From NCBI GenBank assembly GCA_034666705.1, contig JAXDLH010000383.1, positions 1 through 10,444 on the forward strand: 10,444 nucleotides of DNA. Reading direction: 5' to 3'. Origin of the DNA: JAXDLH01 sp034666705. Its GTDB lineage: Bacteria > Chloroflexota > UBA6077 > SHYK01. The translations under genes and the position numbers were made by a program. Under the pieces are notes generated by a model, which searched no databases, had not been told where the DNA came from, and worked only from the letters and a program-made list of their open reading frames with translations. Position 1 is the stretch's first letter, and each line of letters opens with the position of its first letter. This document shows, piece by piece, positions 1 through 6,344 of the stretch.

Positions 1-4
1 CCTG

Positions 5-712
5 ATGGCGAACGCGACAGAACAAGAGCTACGCCAGCTTCTGGCGGATTGCTGCCGGGTCATGTTCCGACTTGGCCTCACGGACTACATGGGCCACCCG
101 AGCGTGCGGATCCCCGGCACCGACCACATCCTCATCAAGCCCCGCCATTCGGTCCGCATCAAGTCGCAAGACCGTGTGAAGCCTGAGGATATGGTGATCA
201 TCGATCTCGACGGCAAGCTCGTCGAAGGCAACGACGGCCCGCCGTCCGAGCGCTTCATCCATACGTGCATCTACCGCGCCCGACCGGACGTGCAGGCGAT
301 CGTCCACACCCACCAGCACATGGCCACCCTCATGAGCATTGCCGAGGCGCCGATCCTGCCCGTGCTGCACGTCGAGTCGCCGTTAGTGGAGAAGCCGGTG
401 CCCATGTGGCCGTGCGCCAAGCTCGTGACGGACAACGACCTCGGCGACGACGTAGCCCGGACCATGGGCGACCACGCGGTCTGTCTCCTCCAGGGGCATG
501 GCATCGTCAGCGCCGCCGCCACCGTGCAGGAGGCCGCCATCGGCGCGATTCACCTCGAGCATCTGGCAGACGCGAACTACAAGGTGCTGGCGATCGGCCG
601 GCAGCCGCGCGTCATCCCGCACGACGAGATCGTCCAACTCAAGTCGACCGGCGTCGGCTTCGAGGTCCGCTGGGCCTACTACGCCGAGCTCGCCGGCGTC
701 GGCGAGGAGTGA
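5..712 (+). CDS. Class II aldolase/adducin family protein
   Basis: This 235-residue protein belongs to the class II aldolase/adducin family, whose members use a divalent metal, usually Zn, to cleave or epimerise sugar phosphates or to decarboxylate related substrates. The metal site is visible: H101 and H103 lie in the VHTHQH stretch and H165 in LQGHG. E82 in PPSERF sits where the catalytic Glu of fuculose-phosphate aldolase lies. Length is normal for a single-domain member. The protein has no signal peptide, so it should be cytoplasmic. The ATG at 5 is the first in-frame start in the window, and only four upstream bases are visible, so an earlier start cannot be excluded. No neighbouring sugar kinase or isomerase points to a substrate. 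Fuculose-phosphate aldolase, ribulose-phosphate epimerase and HCOMODA-type decarboxylase roles cannot be told apart. Family assignment is firm; substrate is unknown. Confidence 0.9.
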   Translation: MANATEQELRQLLADCCRVMFRLGLTDYMGHPSVRIPGTDHILIKPRHSVRIKSQDRVKPEDMVIIDLDGKLVEGNDGPPSERFIHTCIYRARPDVQAIVHTHQHMATLMSIAEAPILPVLHVESPLVEKPVPMWPCAKLVTDNDLGDDVARTMGDHAVCLLQGHGIVSAAATVQEAAIGAIHLEHLADANYKVLAIGRQPRVIPHDEIVQLKSTGVGFEVRWAYYAELAGVGEE

Positions 713-1203
713 CCCGTCGCTCCGGAGCATGGGGTTGTTCACCCTACCAAAGGGAAACCCAGAAAAAACGATGCGGAGGTTGTCGTCCAGCGGCCCGCTC
801 GCGAGAATGCGCATGTTGTCCATTACAACGCTCATACGTTCGTCAAGGAAATCACGCGCGCGAGTGTGCTGCACCCGTACGATCCCTCCCTCGACTTGCC
901 ATTCCGTACCAGCTGGCGGATGCCGGAACTCCGCGAGTCCCCATGGGCCTTCGTATTTCATGCCACTCAGTTCCCCGAGTCTCTCGTACTGCACGCTACT
1001 CAGCCGCTGCCGCAAAGCGCTGCTCAACCCACCCATTGATCAGCAAAGGTATTGAATGCTCCCCGCATTTTGACAGGCGAAGTCCTATACCTTGGCAGAT
1101 AGCGACAGCGCACCCGCCATGCCGCGCGCGCCAAGTCTATGGATGGGCCGCGATACCTGGGCCGCGATTTCAATCGTTTCAAGGGAAACCGTAACCTGGC
1201 GTC
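713..1203. other. 491-bp gap between convergent genes, with a doubtful reverse-strand ORF
   Basis: This gap separates the 3' ends of two converging genes, where a much shorter spacer would be expected. The only notable content is a reverse-strand reading frame that starts with ATG at 1036 and stays open to 383, running antisense through the end of the aldolase gene. Its part inside the gap (about 108 codons) has a fairly protein-like composition, with segments such as EWQVEGGIVRVQHTR and NLRIVFSGFPFGRV. I recognise no family, see no convincing ribosome-binding site, and codon third positions are not strongly GC-biased. It could be the remnant of a lost gene or chance. I see no clear terminator hairpin or RNA gene. 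Confidence 0.35.
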
Positions 1204-2109
1204 TCACTGATCGCCGGTTGCGGCGTCTGGAGGGGCGGGTGAGCCTCCGAGGTCGCACCGCGGTTGGTCCTTGACGAATGTGGTGTAGTAGGTGCCGATC
1301 GCGTCCGTGAGATCGTCCGTCAGTTGGGGCAAGGCGGCGACCCGCCGGAAGTTGGCGCCGATCTCGATCTGGATTGCGTCGATGCCATTGGGCTGGTGGC
1401 TACCGTACGTCTGCACTGTATACCCGCCGTTGTACAGGGGGCTCTCGCGCGGATTGCCTGGCGGCGTGTTCGCCGGGAACACCGTGTAGCCCAGGGCTTG
1501 CAGCCGGCCGAAGATGCTGTTCTCCCCCACGAGCGCGGTCACCCCGCGGCGATCGACGATCCCTTTCATCGTCAGGCCGTTCTGCGTGCCGCGATGGATC
1601 GTGTCGGGGTTCTCCGCTTGCCCATGCACGTCAACCAGGATGGCGCCATCCGGATAGAGCTGCCGGACTTCGTCCACATAGCTGCGCACCTGCTGGTGAT
1701 AGCCGAGGTAGTAGGGCCGCGCCGCGGGCTGCTCGAACGCCTCGGCCTCCGGGCGGTTGGCGTCGATATATCGGCGGTGGAAGAGCGCCTCGACCGTATA
1801 GGGTCGCTGGCAGAACCGGCTCTCGAGCTTGTCCGCGACCATGTCGGTGATCTCTCGCGTCCGCTCGTCCTGGACAATCGTGCCGTTGGTTCGCACCGCC
1901 ACGCCCGGCACCACGGCACTCCCCCCATGCGGTGCGGTCAGGACGATTGGCATGGTGCCCTGCCGTGCCGCCACGAGGTTTGCATCCTGGCCGCGGACCG
2001 GTGCCGCCAGTGTCGCTAAGACGCTGCACGTGGCAAGGAACGAAACGCAGCCTCGGAGCAGGGCCTTCTTCAACAAGGTGGGGGCCTTCCCGCCGCGCGG
2101 CGATGGCAC
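1204..2109 (-). CDS. Exported N-formylglutamate amidohydrolase-family protein
   Basis: This 301-residue protein has the motifs of the N-formylglutamate amidohydrolase family, Zn-dependent hydrolases related in fold to carboxypeptidases. In order they are TAPHGG (58-63), YIDANR (114-119), VDVHGQ (159-164) and NGIDAIQIEIG (241-251). H61, D160 and H162 are the likely metal or active-site residues. Classical HutG enzymes are cytoplasmic and split N-formylglutamate in histidine breakdown. Here the N-terminus carries LLKKALLRG, then a hydrophobic stretch (about 21-36) and a likely cleavage site near residue 40 (VRG|Q), so export is expected. No hut genes are nearby. The start is the GTG at 2109; GAGGAG lies a rather long 11 bases upstream, and a TTG just before LLKK is an alternative start. 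The gene lies 215 bp downstream of the acetyltransferase on the same strand. The physiological substrate is unknown; a formyl-amino-acid or peptide amidase role is inference. Confidence 0.82.
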   Translation of the reverse strand: MPSPRGGKAPTLLKKALLRGCVSFLATCSVLATLAAPVRGQDANLVAARQGTMPIVLTAPHGGSAVVPGVAVRTNGTIVQDERTREITDMVADKLESRFCQRPYTVEALFHRRYIDANRPEAEAFEQPAARPYYLGYHQQVRSYVDEVRQLYPDGAILVDVHGQAENPDTIHRGTQNGLTMKGIVDRRGVTALVGENSIFGRLQALGYTVFPANTPPGNPRESPLYNGGYTVQTYGSHQPNGIDAIQIEIGANFRRVAALPQLTDDLTDAIGTYYTTFVKDQPRCDLGGSPAPPDAATGDQ

Positions 2110-2324
2110 GCGCAGCTCATCTCCTCACTGTACGTGACGCGACGATAAGCCGTGCGCCCACCTTGCCAACATCCATCCCTGAGCAGGGAACATCGATCGA
2201 TCGCCGGAAGCTCGCTTCAGCGCGCCGAGCTAGCCCGCCGCACTCCGGATCTATTTGACCTCTGGCATGTCCTTCGAAATCGTTCCGTCAACCCGGTCGC
2301 CGTTGCACAAAGACGAGGAGTCGT

Positions 2325-2867
2325 TCATGGGCCCTGGATGGCGACGGTAGGCGCCGTGAGGTCCAAGCGGTATGCCAGCACGGTCGTACCGCCGCCACCG
2401 CCAAAGTCGCTTGCGGGCACCCGTTCGAATCCCATCCGCTCATACATCGCTTTGCCGATGGCCATCCGCTCGGTCGTGTGCAGCCCGACTGCCATGGCGC
2501 CCTGCGCGCGCCCTCGGCGCACGCACTCCTCCATGAGCGCACGCCCGATCCCCAGTCCGCGTCCCTCGGGCGTTACGGCGAGCAGGCGCAGCCCCACCCA
2601 ACCGGGGGGCCAGTGCTGGTCGGTGGAGGCGGGGCCTTGCGGATAGTAGGTGATGGAGCCGAGCAGGCGGCCATCGAGCTCGGCCACGATCAGATCGGTG
2701 AGCTGAGCCCGGCTCCGCACGTCGGTCGCACGCTCGATATACGCGGTCCAGCGATCGGCCGGCATCATCGACGCGTACTCGGCGTACGCTGCCCGGATAA
2801 TGGCGGAAACCGCGTCGAGCTCCTCGGGCCGGGCATCCCGGAGCACGAGTTGGCTGAGAGAGGCCAT
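2325..2867 (-). CDS. GNAT family N-acetyltransferase
   Basis: This 180-residue protein has the GNAT fold signature for acetyl-CoA-dependent transfer of an acetyl group to an amine. Motif A is clear: the beta-4 strand LRLLAVTP (93-100) is followed by the pyrophosphate loop EGRGLGIGRA (101-110), matching R/Q-x-x-G-x-G/A. The C-terminal part has AIGKAMYERMGFERV (136-150), the usual beta-5/alpha-4 region, and the N-terminal part (about 7-75) matches the GNAT alpha1/alpha2 region. The frame remains open upstream to 3248, but the extra sequence is low-quality and unlike GNAT proteins. The ATG at 2867 is preferred because AGGAGA lies seven bases before it. Substrate cannot be inferred: members acetylate antibiotics, ribosomal proteins, polyamines and small metabolites. 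The gene diverges from the leader ORF and secreted repeat protein across a 235-bp region. Confidence 0.9.
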   Translation of the reverse strand: MASLSQLVLRDARPEELDAVSAIIRAAYAEYASMMPADRWTAYIERATDVRSRAQLTDLIVAELDGRLLGSITYYPQGPASTDQHWPPGWVGLRLLAVTPEGRGLGIGRALMEECVRRGRAQGAMAVGLHTTERMAIGKAMYERMGFERVPASDFGGGGGTTVLAYRLDLTAPTVAIQGP

Positions 2868-2874
2868 CGGCGAT

Positions 2875-2880
2875 TCTCCT
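2875..2880 (-). promoter_or_regulatory. Ribosome-binding site of the acetyltransferase gene
   Basis: AGGAGA on the reverse strand lies seven bases before the ATG at 2867. It decides the start, because the open frame continues 127 codons further upstream without any comparable site or GNAT-like sequence. Confidence 0.7.
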
Positions 2881-2986
2881 GGTCGCACATACGCGACCGT
2901 CTGAGTATCGCTGGCCCGACTCGTCCTCCGCACGGCCGCCTCCCTTGGGTAGCCGGATGCTCCCTGACTCGACCGCTCTTGGCCGT

Positions 2987-3060
2987 TGGTCCACGCATCT
3001 TCCGACTTTGGTCGGACCAGAGTCCCAACCTTTGCCCGTGGGCGGCGGCGGAGGCCCACG
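2987..3060. promoter_or_regulatory. Inverted repeats in the divergent region before the secreted protein
   Basis: Three short inverted repeats sit between the divergent acetyltransferase and secreted-protein genes. TCCGAC/GTCGGA (3001-3006 with 3011-3016) has a four-base loop. TGGTCC/GGACCA (2987-2992 with 3014-3019) shares bases with the first, so the two structures exclude each other. CGTGGGC/GCCCACG (3037-3043 with 3054-3060) has a ten-base loop. They could form an operator, a leader RNA structure or a weak terminator. I could not place a convincing sigma70 promoter here. Confidence 0.3.
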
Positions 3061-3102
3061 CCTATCCTTGGACCACTCTCAACACTGGAGGCGACACTCG
3101 AT

Positions 3103-3147
3103 ATGGACTCTTGTTTTCGACCGTCTGAACACGAGGTGGAGCGGTGA
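3103..3147 (+). CDS. Leader ORF of 14 codons, coupled to the secreted protein gene
   Basis: An ATG at 3103 opens a 14-codon frame (MDSCFRPSEHEVER) ending in TGA at 3145-3147. That TGA overlaps the GTG start of the 524-residue protein at 3144 (GTGA), the usual arrangement for translational coupling. GGAGG at 3087-3091 precedes the ATG by 11 bases, slightly long but usable. The peptide is not rich in any one amino acid, so a classical amino-acid attenuator is unlikely. The ORF could serve only to deliver ribosomes to the downstream start, or it could be chance. No function for the peptide itself is claimed. Confidence 0.35.
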   Translation: MDSCFRPSEHEVER

Positions 3148-4718
3148 GCCACATGCTTCATCCACTCGCTCGCAAATTCTGGTGGGCCGCCATCCTTGCG
3201 GCGCTGTGCTTCAGCACGTGGCTGCCCGGCGCGCAAACGTCCGCGCAAGCGCAGGTGGCAGCGCCCGCGATCGCCATGGCCGGCTCATATCAGAACTTCG
3301 ACGTCCTCAACAACACCGGTGAACCGACGTACGGCTTCGAGATGGAGGTCTACGGCGTCAGTCAGTCGCAGCTCACGCGGATCTTCCCGTCCAATTTCAA
3401 TGCCGGCGTGATCCGCTACGGCTTCGGCACCGCTACTGATTTTCCCGGCGGCGTGCGTGTGCGCTGGGCTGCGACCTACAACCCGGCGACCCGCACCTAC
3501 TCGACGTCCACGCCGGTGCCACCATCGTTGACCTCGGTGCCCGGCGATTCCTGCTGGACGCTCGGCATGCCCTCCACGTATCAGACGGCGGGCTGCGAGC
3601 ATTTCGGCATCAGCTCCGTGGCAAACCCCAGTACGATCAATTACCACTGGCTGGTCGCCGACCCGGCCAATCCCGGTACGTTGATCCCAAGCAGCAGCAA
3701 CGTCAATCTTCCCGCACCCGTCTGGACGGTCGTGCAACCCGCCAACCCGGCGCTCCCCCCGGTGGTCGTGGCCCAGGTGCAGGCGCCGCCGCCGCCAGTG
3801 CCCGCCGTCTTCGGCGACGCGCAGTGGGTAAAGGTGTACAAGACCGAGCAGCAAGGCAAAGTCGACCTCGATCAGCTCATGGGCGACAACCACGCGGTGG
3901 TGCCCGAAGCTGCAGCACAGCTTGAGGTGAGCTGGAATCTGCTGCAGCAAGATCCGCCCGGCGGCGGCAACAAGCGCCAACGCGGCAAGTTGGTCAATCA
4001 GGGCAACCTGGGCAACGGCAACCACGCGGTGGTCCGCCGCTACGAGTCCTACAAGTACGCGGGTCGCTACGACCCGATTACCCATGAAGCGCTCTGCGCC
4101 GACCTCACCTGCACGGCGCCGAGCGCGGGCGAGCTCGGCGACGCGATCGGTGCGCAGAACGCGGCGGCGAACCTCAATGTGAACGCGCTTGCCGTCACCG
4201 TGAGTGGCAGCGGTGGCGTGTCATCCTCCGACAAGGTGATTAGCTGCCCGAATAAGTGCTCCGGCATCTACACCCCGGGCAGTACCGTCACCCTCACGGC
4301 CAAGGCTAACTCGGGCAACGCGTTCAGTGGCTGGAGCGGCGCCTGCACGGGGGCCGACCCGAATAACTGCACCGTGCCGATGAATGCCGAGTCGGCGGTG
4401 ACGGCGACCTTTGTCGCAGTTGCTGCTGGCGGCGGCGGGGGTGGCGGCGGCGGCGCTGCGGGCGGTGGCGCGACCAACACGCTGTCGGTGAGTGTCTCCA
4501 ATCCGGGCACGGTGACGAGCACGCCGGCCGGTATCAACTGCCCCAGCCCGAGCTGCTCGGCGAAGTTCGCTCCGGGCACGGTCGTCTCGCTGACAGCCGT
4601 CCCCCCGGCGGGCAAGACCTTCGTCGGCTGGAGCGGCGCCTGCACTGGAGCCGACCCGAACGGCTGCACGGTGACCATGAACGACACCACAAAGGTGCAG
4701 GCGAGCTTCAGTAAGTAA
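3144..4718 (+). CDS. Secreted protein with two Cys-containing InlB-B-like repeats
   Basis: This 524-residue exported protein starts with a Sec-type signal: R10 and K11, a hydrophobic core at 12-28, and a likely cut at AQA36|Q37. Residues about 45-200 form an unrecognised, probably beta-rich domain containing the GFEMEVYGV and VIRYGFGTA strands. A Pro-rich linker (about 205-225) leads to a second unrecognised region (about 228-345). Two C-terminal repeats (349-428 and 447-524) match the divergent InlB B-repeat type seen in bacterial surface proteins, with GWSGACTGADPN in both. Each repeat has four cysteines (368, 372, 401, 409 and 466, 471, 500, 508), likely disulfide pairs. A Gly-rich linker (429-442) separates them. 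There is no LPXTG or PEP-CTERM tail and no membrane anchor. The GTG at 3144 overlaps the leader ORF's stop; ATG at 3153 is an alternative start. A surface, adhesion or substrate-binding role is inference. Confidence 0.85.
   Translation: MSHMLHPLARKFWWAAILAALCFSTWLPGAQTSAQAQVAAPAIAMAGSYQNFDVLNNTGEPTYGFEMEVYGVSQSQLTRIFPSNFNAGVIRYGFGTATDFPGGVRVRWAATYNPATRTYSTSTPVPPSLTSVPGDSCWTLGMPSTYQTAGCEHFGISSVANPSTINYHWLVADPANPGTLIPSSSNVNLPAPVWTVVQPANPALPPVVVAQVQAPPPPVPAVFGDAQWVKVYKTEQQGKVDLDQLMGDNHAVVPEAAAQLEVSWNLLQQDPPGGGNKRQRGKLVNQGNLGNGNHAVVRRYESYKYAGRYDPITHEALCADLTCTAPSAGELGDAIGAQNAAANLNVNALAVTVSGSGGVSSSDKVISCPNKCSGIYTPGSTVTLTAKANSGNAFSGWSGACTGADPNNCTVPMNAESAVTATFVAVAAGGGGGGGGGAAGGGATNTLSVSVSNPGTVTSTPAGINCPSPSCSAKFAPGTVVSLTAVPPAGKTFVGWSGACTGADPNGCTVTMNDTTKVQASFSK
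4188..4715 (+). repeat. Two in-gene copies coding InlB-B-like repeats
   Basis: Two related coding units, 4188-4427 and 4482-4715, are separated by a Gly-run segment. The best-conserved DNA is an identical 20-base block at 4329-4348 and 4626-4645, 297 bp (99 codons) apart, coding GWSGACT. The copies are diverged elsewhere, so duplication is not recent; the block may reflect protein constraint or local gene conversion. Confidence 0.75.
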
Positions 4719-4730
4719 CCTCGCAAGTCA

Positions 4731-4769
4731 CACGCCGGGTGGCAGCAGGCCGGCGTGCGGTGGCCGCAC
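4731..4769 (+). terminator. Overlapping hairpins just after the secreted protein gene
   Basis: CACGCCGG (4731-4738) can pair with CCGGCGTG (4750-4757), and GTGCGG (4755-4760) with CCGCAC (4764-4769). The stems share bases 4755-4757, so they are alternatives. They begin 12 bases after the TAA stop. No U-tract follows, so an intrinsic terminator role is uncertain; they may protect the mRNA 3' end. Confidence 0.3.
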
Positions 4770-4802
4770 CGCAGCGCGAAGCCAGCGAGATCGACGCGCT
4801 GG

Positions 4803-4855
4803 TACGAACCGCAGGCCGCGGGTGGGCATGATGCCCACCCGCGGCCTGCGGCGTA
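4803..4855. terminator. Long perfect hairpin with 20-bp stem
   Basis: Bases 4809-4828 and 4832-4851 form a perfect 20-bp inverted repeat with a three-base TGA loop. TACG/CGTA (4803-4806 with 4852-4855) adds four pairs after a two-base bulge. The element lies 90 bp after the secreted protein's stop and about 95 bp before the phosphatase gene. The right side is followed by CGTATTTCC, not a true U-tract, so it is either an unusual, U-poor terminator or a small palindromic repeat element. I saw no second copy in the window. Confidence 0.55.
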
Positions 4856-4937
4856 TTTCCGGATGAGCGGAACCTGGCAGGATTGCCCCGGAAATTAGGC
4901 TCAGATATGACCGGTAGATCCGCGGCTGCGGTGCCAG

Positions 4938-4943
4938 TAAAAT
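4938..4943 (+). promoter_or_regulatory. Candidate -10 box for a leaderless phosphatase transcript
   Basis: TAAAAT matches the sigma70 -10 consensus at five of six positions and ends seven bases before the GTG at 4951. A transcript beginning at the usual distance would start at or next to that GTG, making it leaderless, which fits the absence of a ribosome-binding site there. The -35 region at the right spacing is poor. Confidence 0.3.
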
Positions 4944-4950
4944 TGCTTCT

Positions 4951-5553
4951 GTGAAGAATGCGAGCGGGCAGCCGCGGACCGACGAGATCGATTCGGTGCA
5001 GCGAGTGCAGCTCTACCTCGAGATGCACAGCACGTCGCTGGACAATGAAGCTGGGTGTGCCTCGGGTCACTTCGACGTTGGGCTATCGCGACTGGGCGAG
5101 AATCAGGCCACGAAGGTCGGTGAACGCTATCGAGACACCTCGCTCAGCGCCGTCTACGCGTCGGACCTCCAGCGGGCGTATCGAACGGCGGAGATCGCGT
5201 TTGCCGGGCGTGAAATCCCGATCCATCGAGACAGGCGACTCCGCGAATGCGACTACGGAGCTTGGACCAGGCATCCGGCCCGAGAAGTCCACGAGGCGGC
5301 CGCGGCTCACGTATTGACGCCCTTCCCGGGCGGCGAAAGTTACGAGCAGGTAGTCGAGCGAGTGGGCGAATTTCTGGAGGAGGTTCGAACTCGGTTGCCT
5401 GGCAAAGCCATCGTCGTCGTGGCGCACCGCGCGGTGCTGTACGCCTTGCAGAACCTGCTGAATGGCGTCCCGCTAGCTGACGCGGTCGGTCAAGCCTTCG
5501 CGTACCAACCGGGCTGGAGCTTCGAGTTGCCCCTGCCCGGTCAGTTGGGCTGA
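4951..5553 (+). CDS. Histidine phosphatase superfamily protein with altered RHG motif
   Basis: This 200-residue protein has the phosphoglycerate-mutase/histidine-phosphatase fold. The phospho-acceptor His is H26 in LYLEMHSTSLDNEAG, where the usual sequence is RHGxT; the Arg is replaced by Met and the Gly by Ser. Other landmarks are present: GLSRLGENQA (44-53), YASDLQRAYRTAEIA (69-83), the acidic E99 in RLRECDYGAW, and the second His H159 in VVVAHRAVLYAL. The conserved Arg of RHG normally contacts phosphate, so activity or specificity may differ. I recall a subfamily with similar (E/T)xHxTxxDNEAG motifs, so this need not be decay. The start is uncertain: GTG at 4951 suits a leaderless start, while GTG at 4996 or 5005 would place the first strand at the normal position, but neither has a good ribosome-binding site. 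The methyltransferase gene follows after 20 bp, suggesting co-transcription. Substrate is unknown. Confidence 0.85.
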   Translation: MKNASGQPRTDEIDSVQRVQLYLEMHSTSLDNEAGCASGHFDVGLSRLGENQATKVGERYRDTSLSAVYASDLQRAYRTAEIAFAGREIPIHRDRRLRECDYGAWTRHPAREVHEAAAAHVLTPFPGGESYEQVVERVGEFLEEVRTRLPGKAIVVVAHRAVLYALQNLLNGVPLADAVGQAFAYQPGWSFELPLPGQLG

Positions 5554-5573
5554 GGGCGAGGGCGGGCGCTGAC

Positions 5574-6344
5574 ATGCGCGTCACGCGGTACGGGATCGAC
5601 TACGATCTCATCGCCGATACGTATGACGACAACCCGGCTCGCCGCCGCGGGCCAGACCCCGATTTTCTGGAGTTCATTTCCGAACGCGAAACTGAGAGGC
5701 CATTGGTCCTGGATATCGGCTGTGGCACTGGCATCCAATTGGCGGCCGACGAGGTGGCAGTGCCCGAGGCGGTGCTGGTGGGCCTTGACCCATTCATCAA
5801 TATGTTGACGGTGGCGCGCCGGAAATCGGCCAGCATCATCTGGGTGCAGGGCGACGGCATGGACCTCCCCTTTGGTACCGCTTCCTTCGATTACATCTCC
5901 AACCAGTTCTCCTACCATCACATGGAGCACCCGGACTTGATGATCGCAGAGGCGTATCGAGTTTGCCGGCCCGGCGGGCGGCTGGTGCTCTCAAACATGA
6001 CGCCCTACGCTATGCAGGATACTGCCCTGTACGAGTGGTTCCCAGAAACGCTTCCGCCTGATCTCGCAGCTCATCCTGAACCCGACGCGCTGCAGCGCTT
6101 TGCAGAAGCAGCAGGGTTCACCAACATCCGGGTGGATACCCGAGTCGTAGGCGGGCCGGCGAGTCTCACGAATGTCGCAGCGAAATATGCACACAAAGCG
6201 AGCTGTTCCCAGCTGAATGCACTCCCGCAAGCGCTATTCGAACGACGGCTCGCACGGCTAAGACAGGCGGCTGCCCATGAGCCCCTCCTCCTGGTGCCGG
6301 ATCACATCGCGCTCATGCGGCTCCTTGCCGACAAGCCCGGTTGA
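5574..6344 (+). CDS. Class I SAM-dependent methyltransferase
   Basis: This 256-residue protein is a Rossmann-fold methyltransferase. Motif I, the S-adenosylmethionine-binding LVLDIGCGTG, is at 44-53. An acidic residue after beta-2 (D72 in VGLDPF) should bind the ribose hydroxyls. GDGMDLPF (93-100) is motif II-like, FDYISNQFSYHHMEHP (105-120) motif III-like, and RVCRPGGRLVLSN (129-141) is the post-motif typical of UbiE/Methyltransf_11 proteins. The C-terminal third (about 190-256) is probably substrate-specific and matches nothing I know. The ATG at 5574 is 20 bp after the phosphatase stop, behind a G-rich stretch rather than a clear ribosome-binding site. Targets in this family range from quinones to small metabolites, so substrate cannot be named. 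Pairing with a phosphatase suggests, as inference only, joint action on a small molecule. Confidence 0.88.
   Translation: MRVTRYGIDYDLIADTYDDNPARRRGPDPDFLEFISERETERPLVLDIGCGTGIQLAADEVAVPEAVLVGLDPFINMLTVARRKSASIIWVQGDGMDLPFGTASFDYISNQFSYHHMEHPDLMIAEAYRVCRPGGRLVLSNMTPYAMQDTALYEWFPETLPPDLAAHPEPDALQRFAEAAGFTNIRVDTRVVGGPASLTNVAAKYAHKASCSQLNALPQALFERRLARLRQAAAHEPLLLVPDHIALMRLLADKPG

Noticed and set aside
265..1194. Forward open frame of 309 codons starting inside the aldolase gene
   Set aside because: The first half is the aldolase gene read out of frame and is extremely Arg/Pro-rich; there is no ribosome-binding site or recognisable motif.
1264..2019. Forward open frame of 251 codons opposite the amidohydrolase-family gene
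   Set aside because: Antisense to a gene with clear catalytic motifs; no family features of its own.
2868..3248. N-terminal extension of the acetyltransferase frame
   Set aside because: The extra 127 codons look unlike GNAT proteins, overlap the secreted protein's start region, and AGGAGA sits correctly in front of the internal ATG at 2867.
3285..4085. Reverse open frame of 266 codons inside the secreted protein gene
   Set aside because: It lies wholly antisense to a gene with signal peptide and repeat domains, and its His/Arg/Gly-rich composition is that of a shadow frame.
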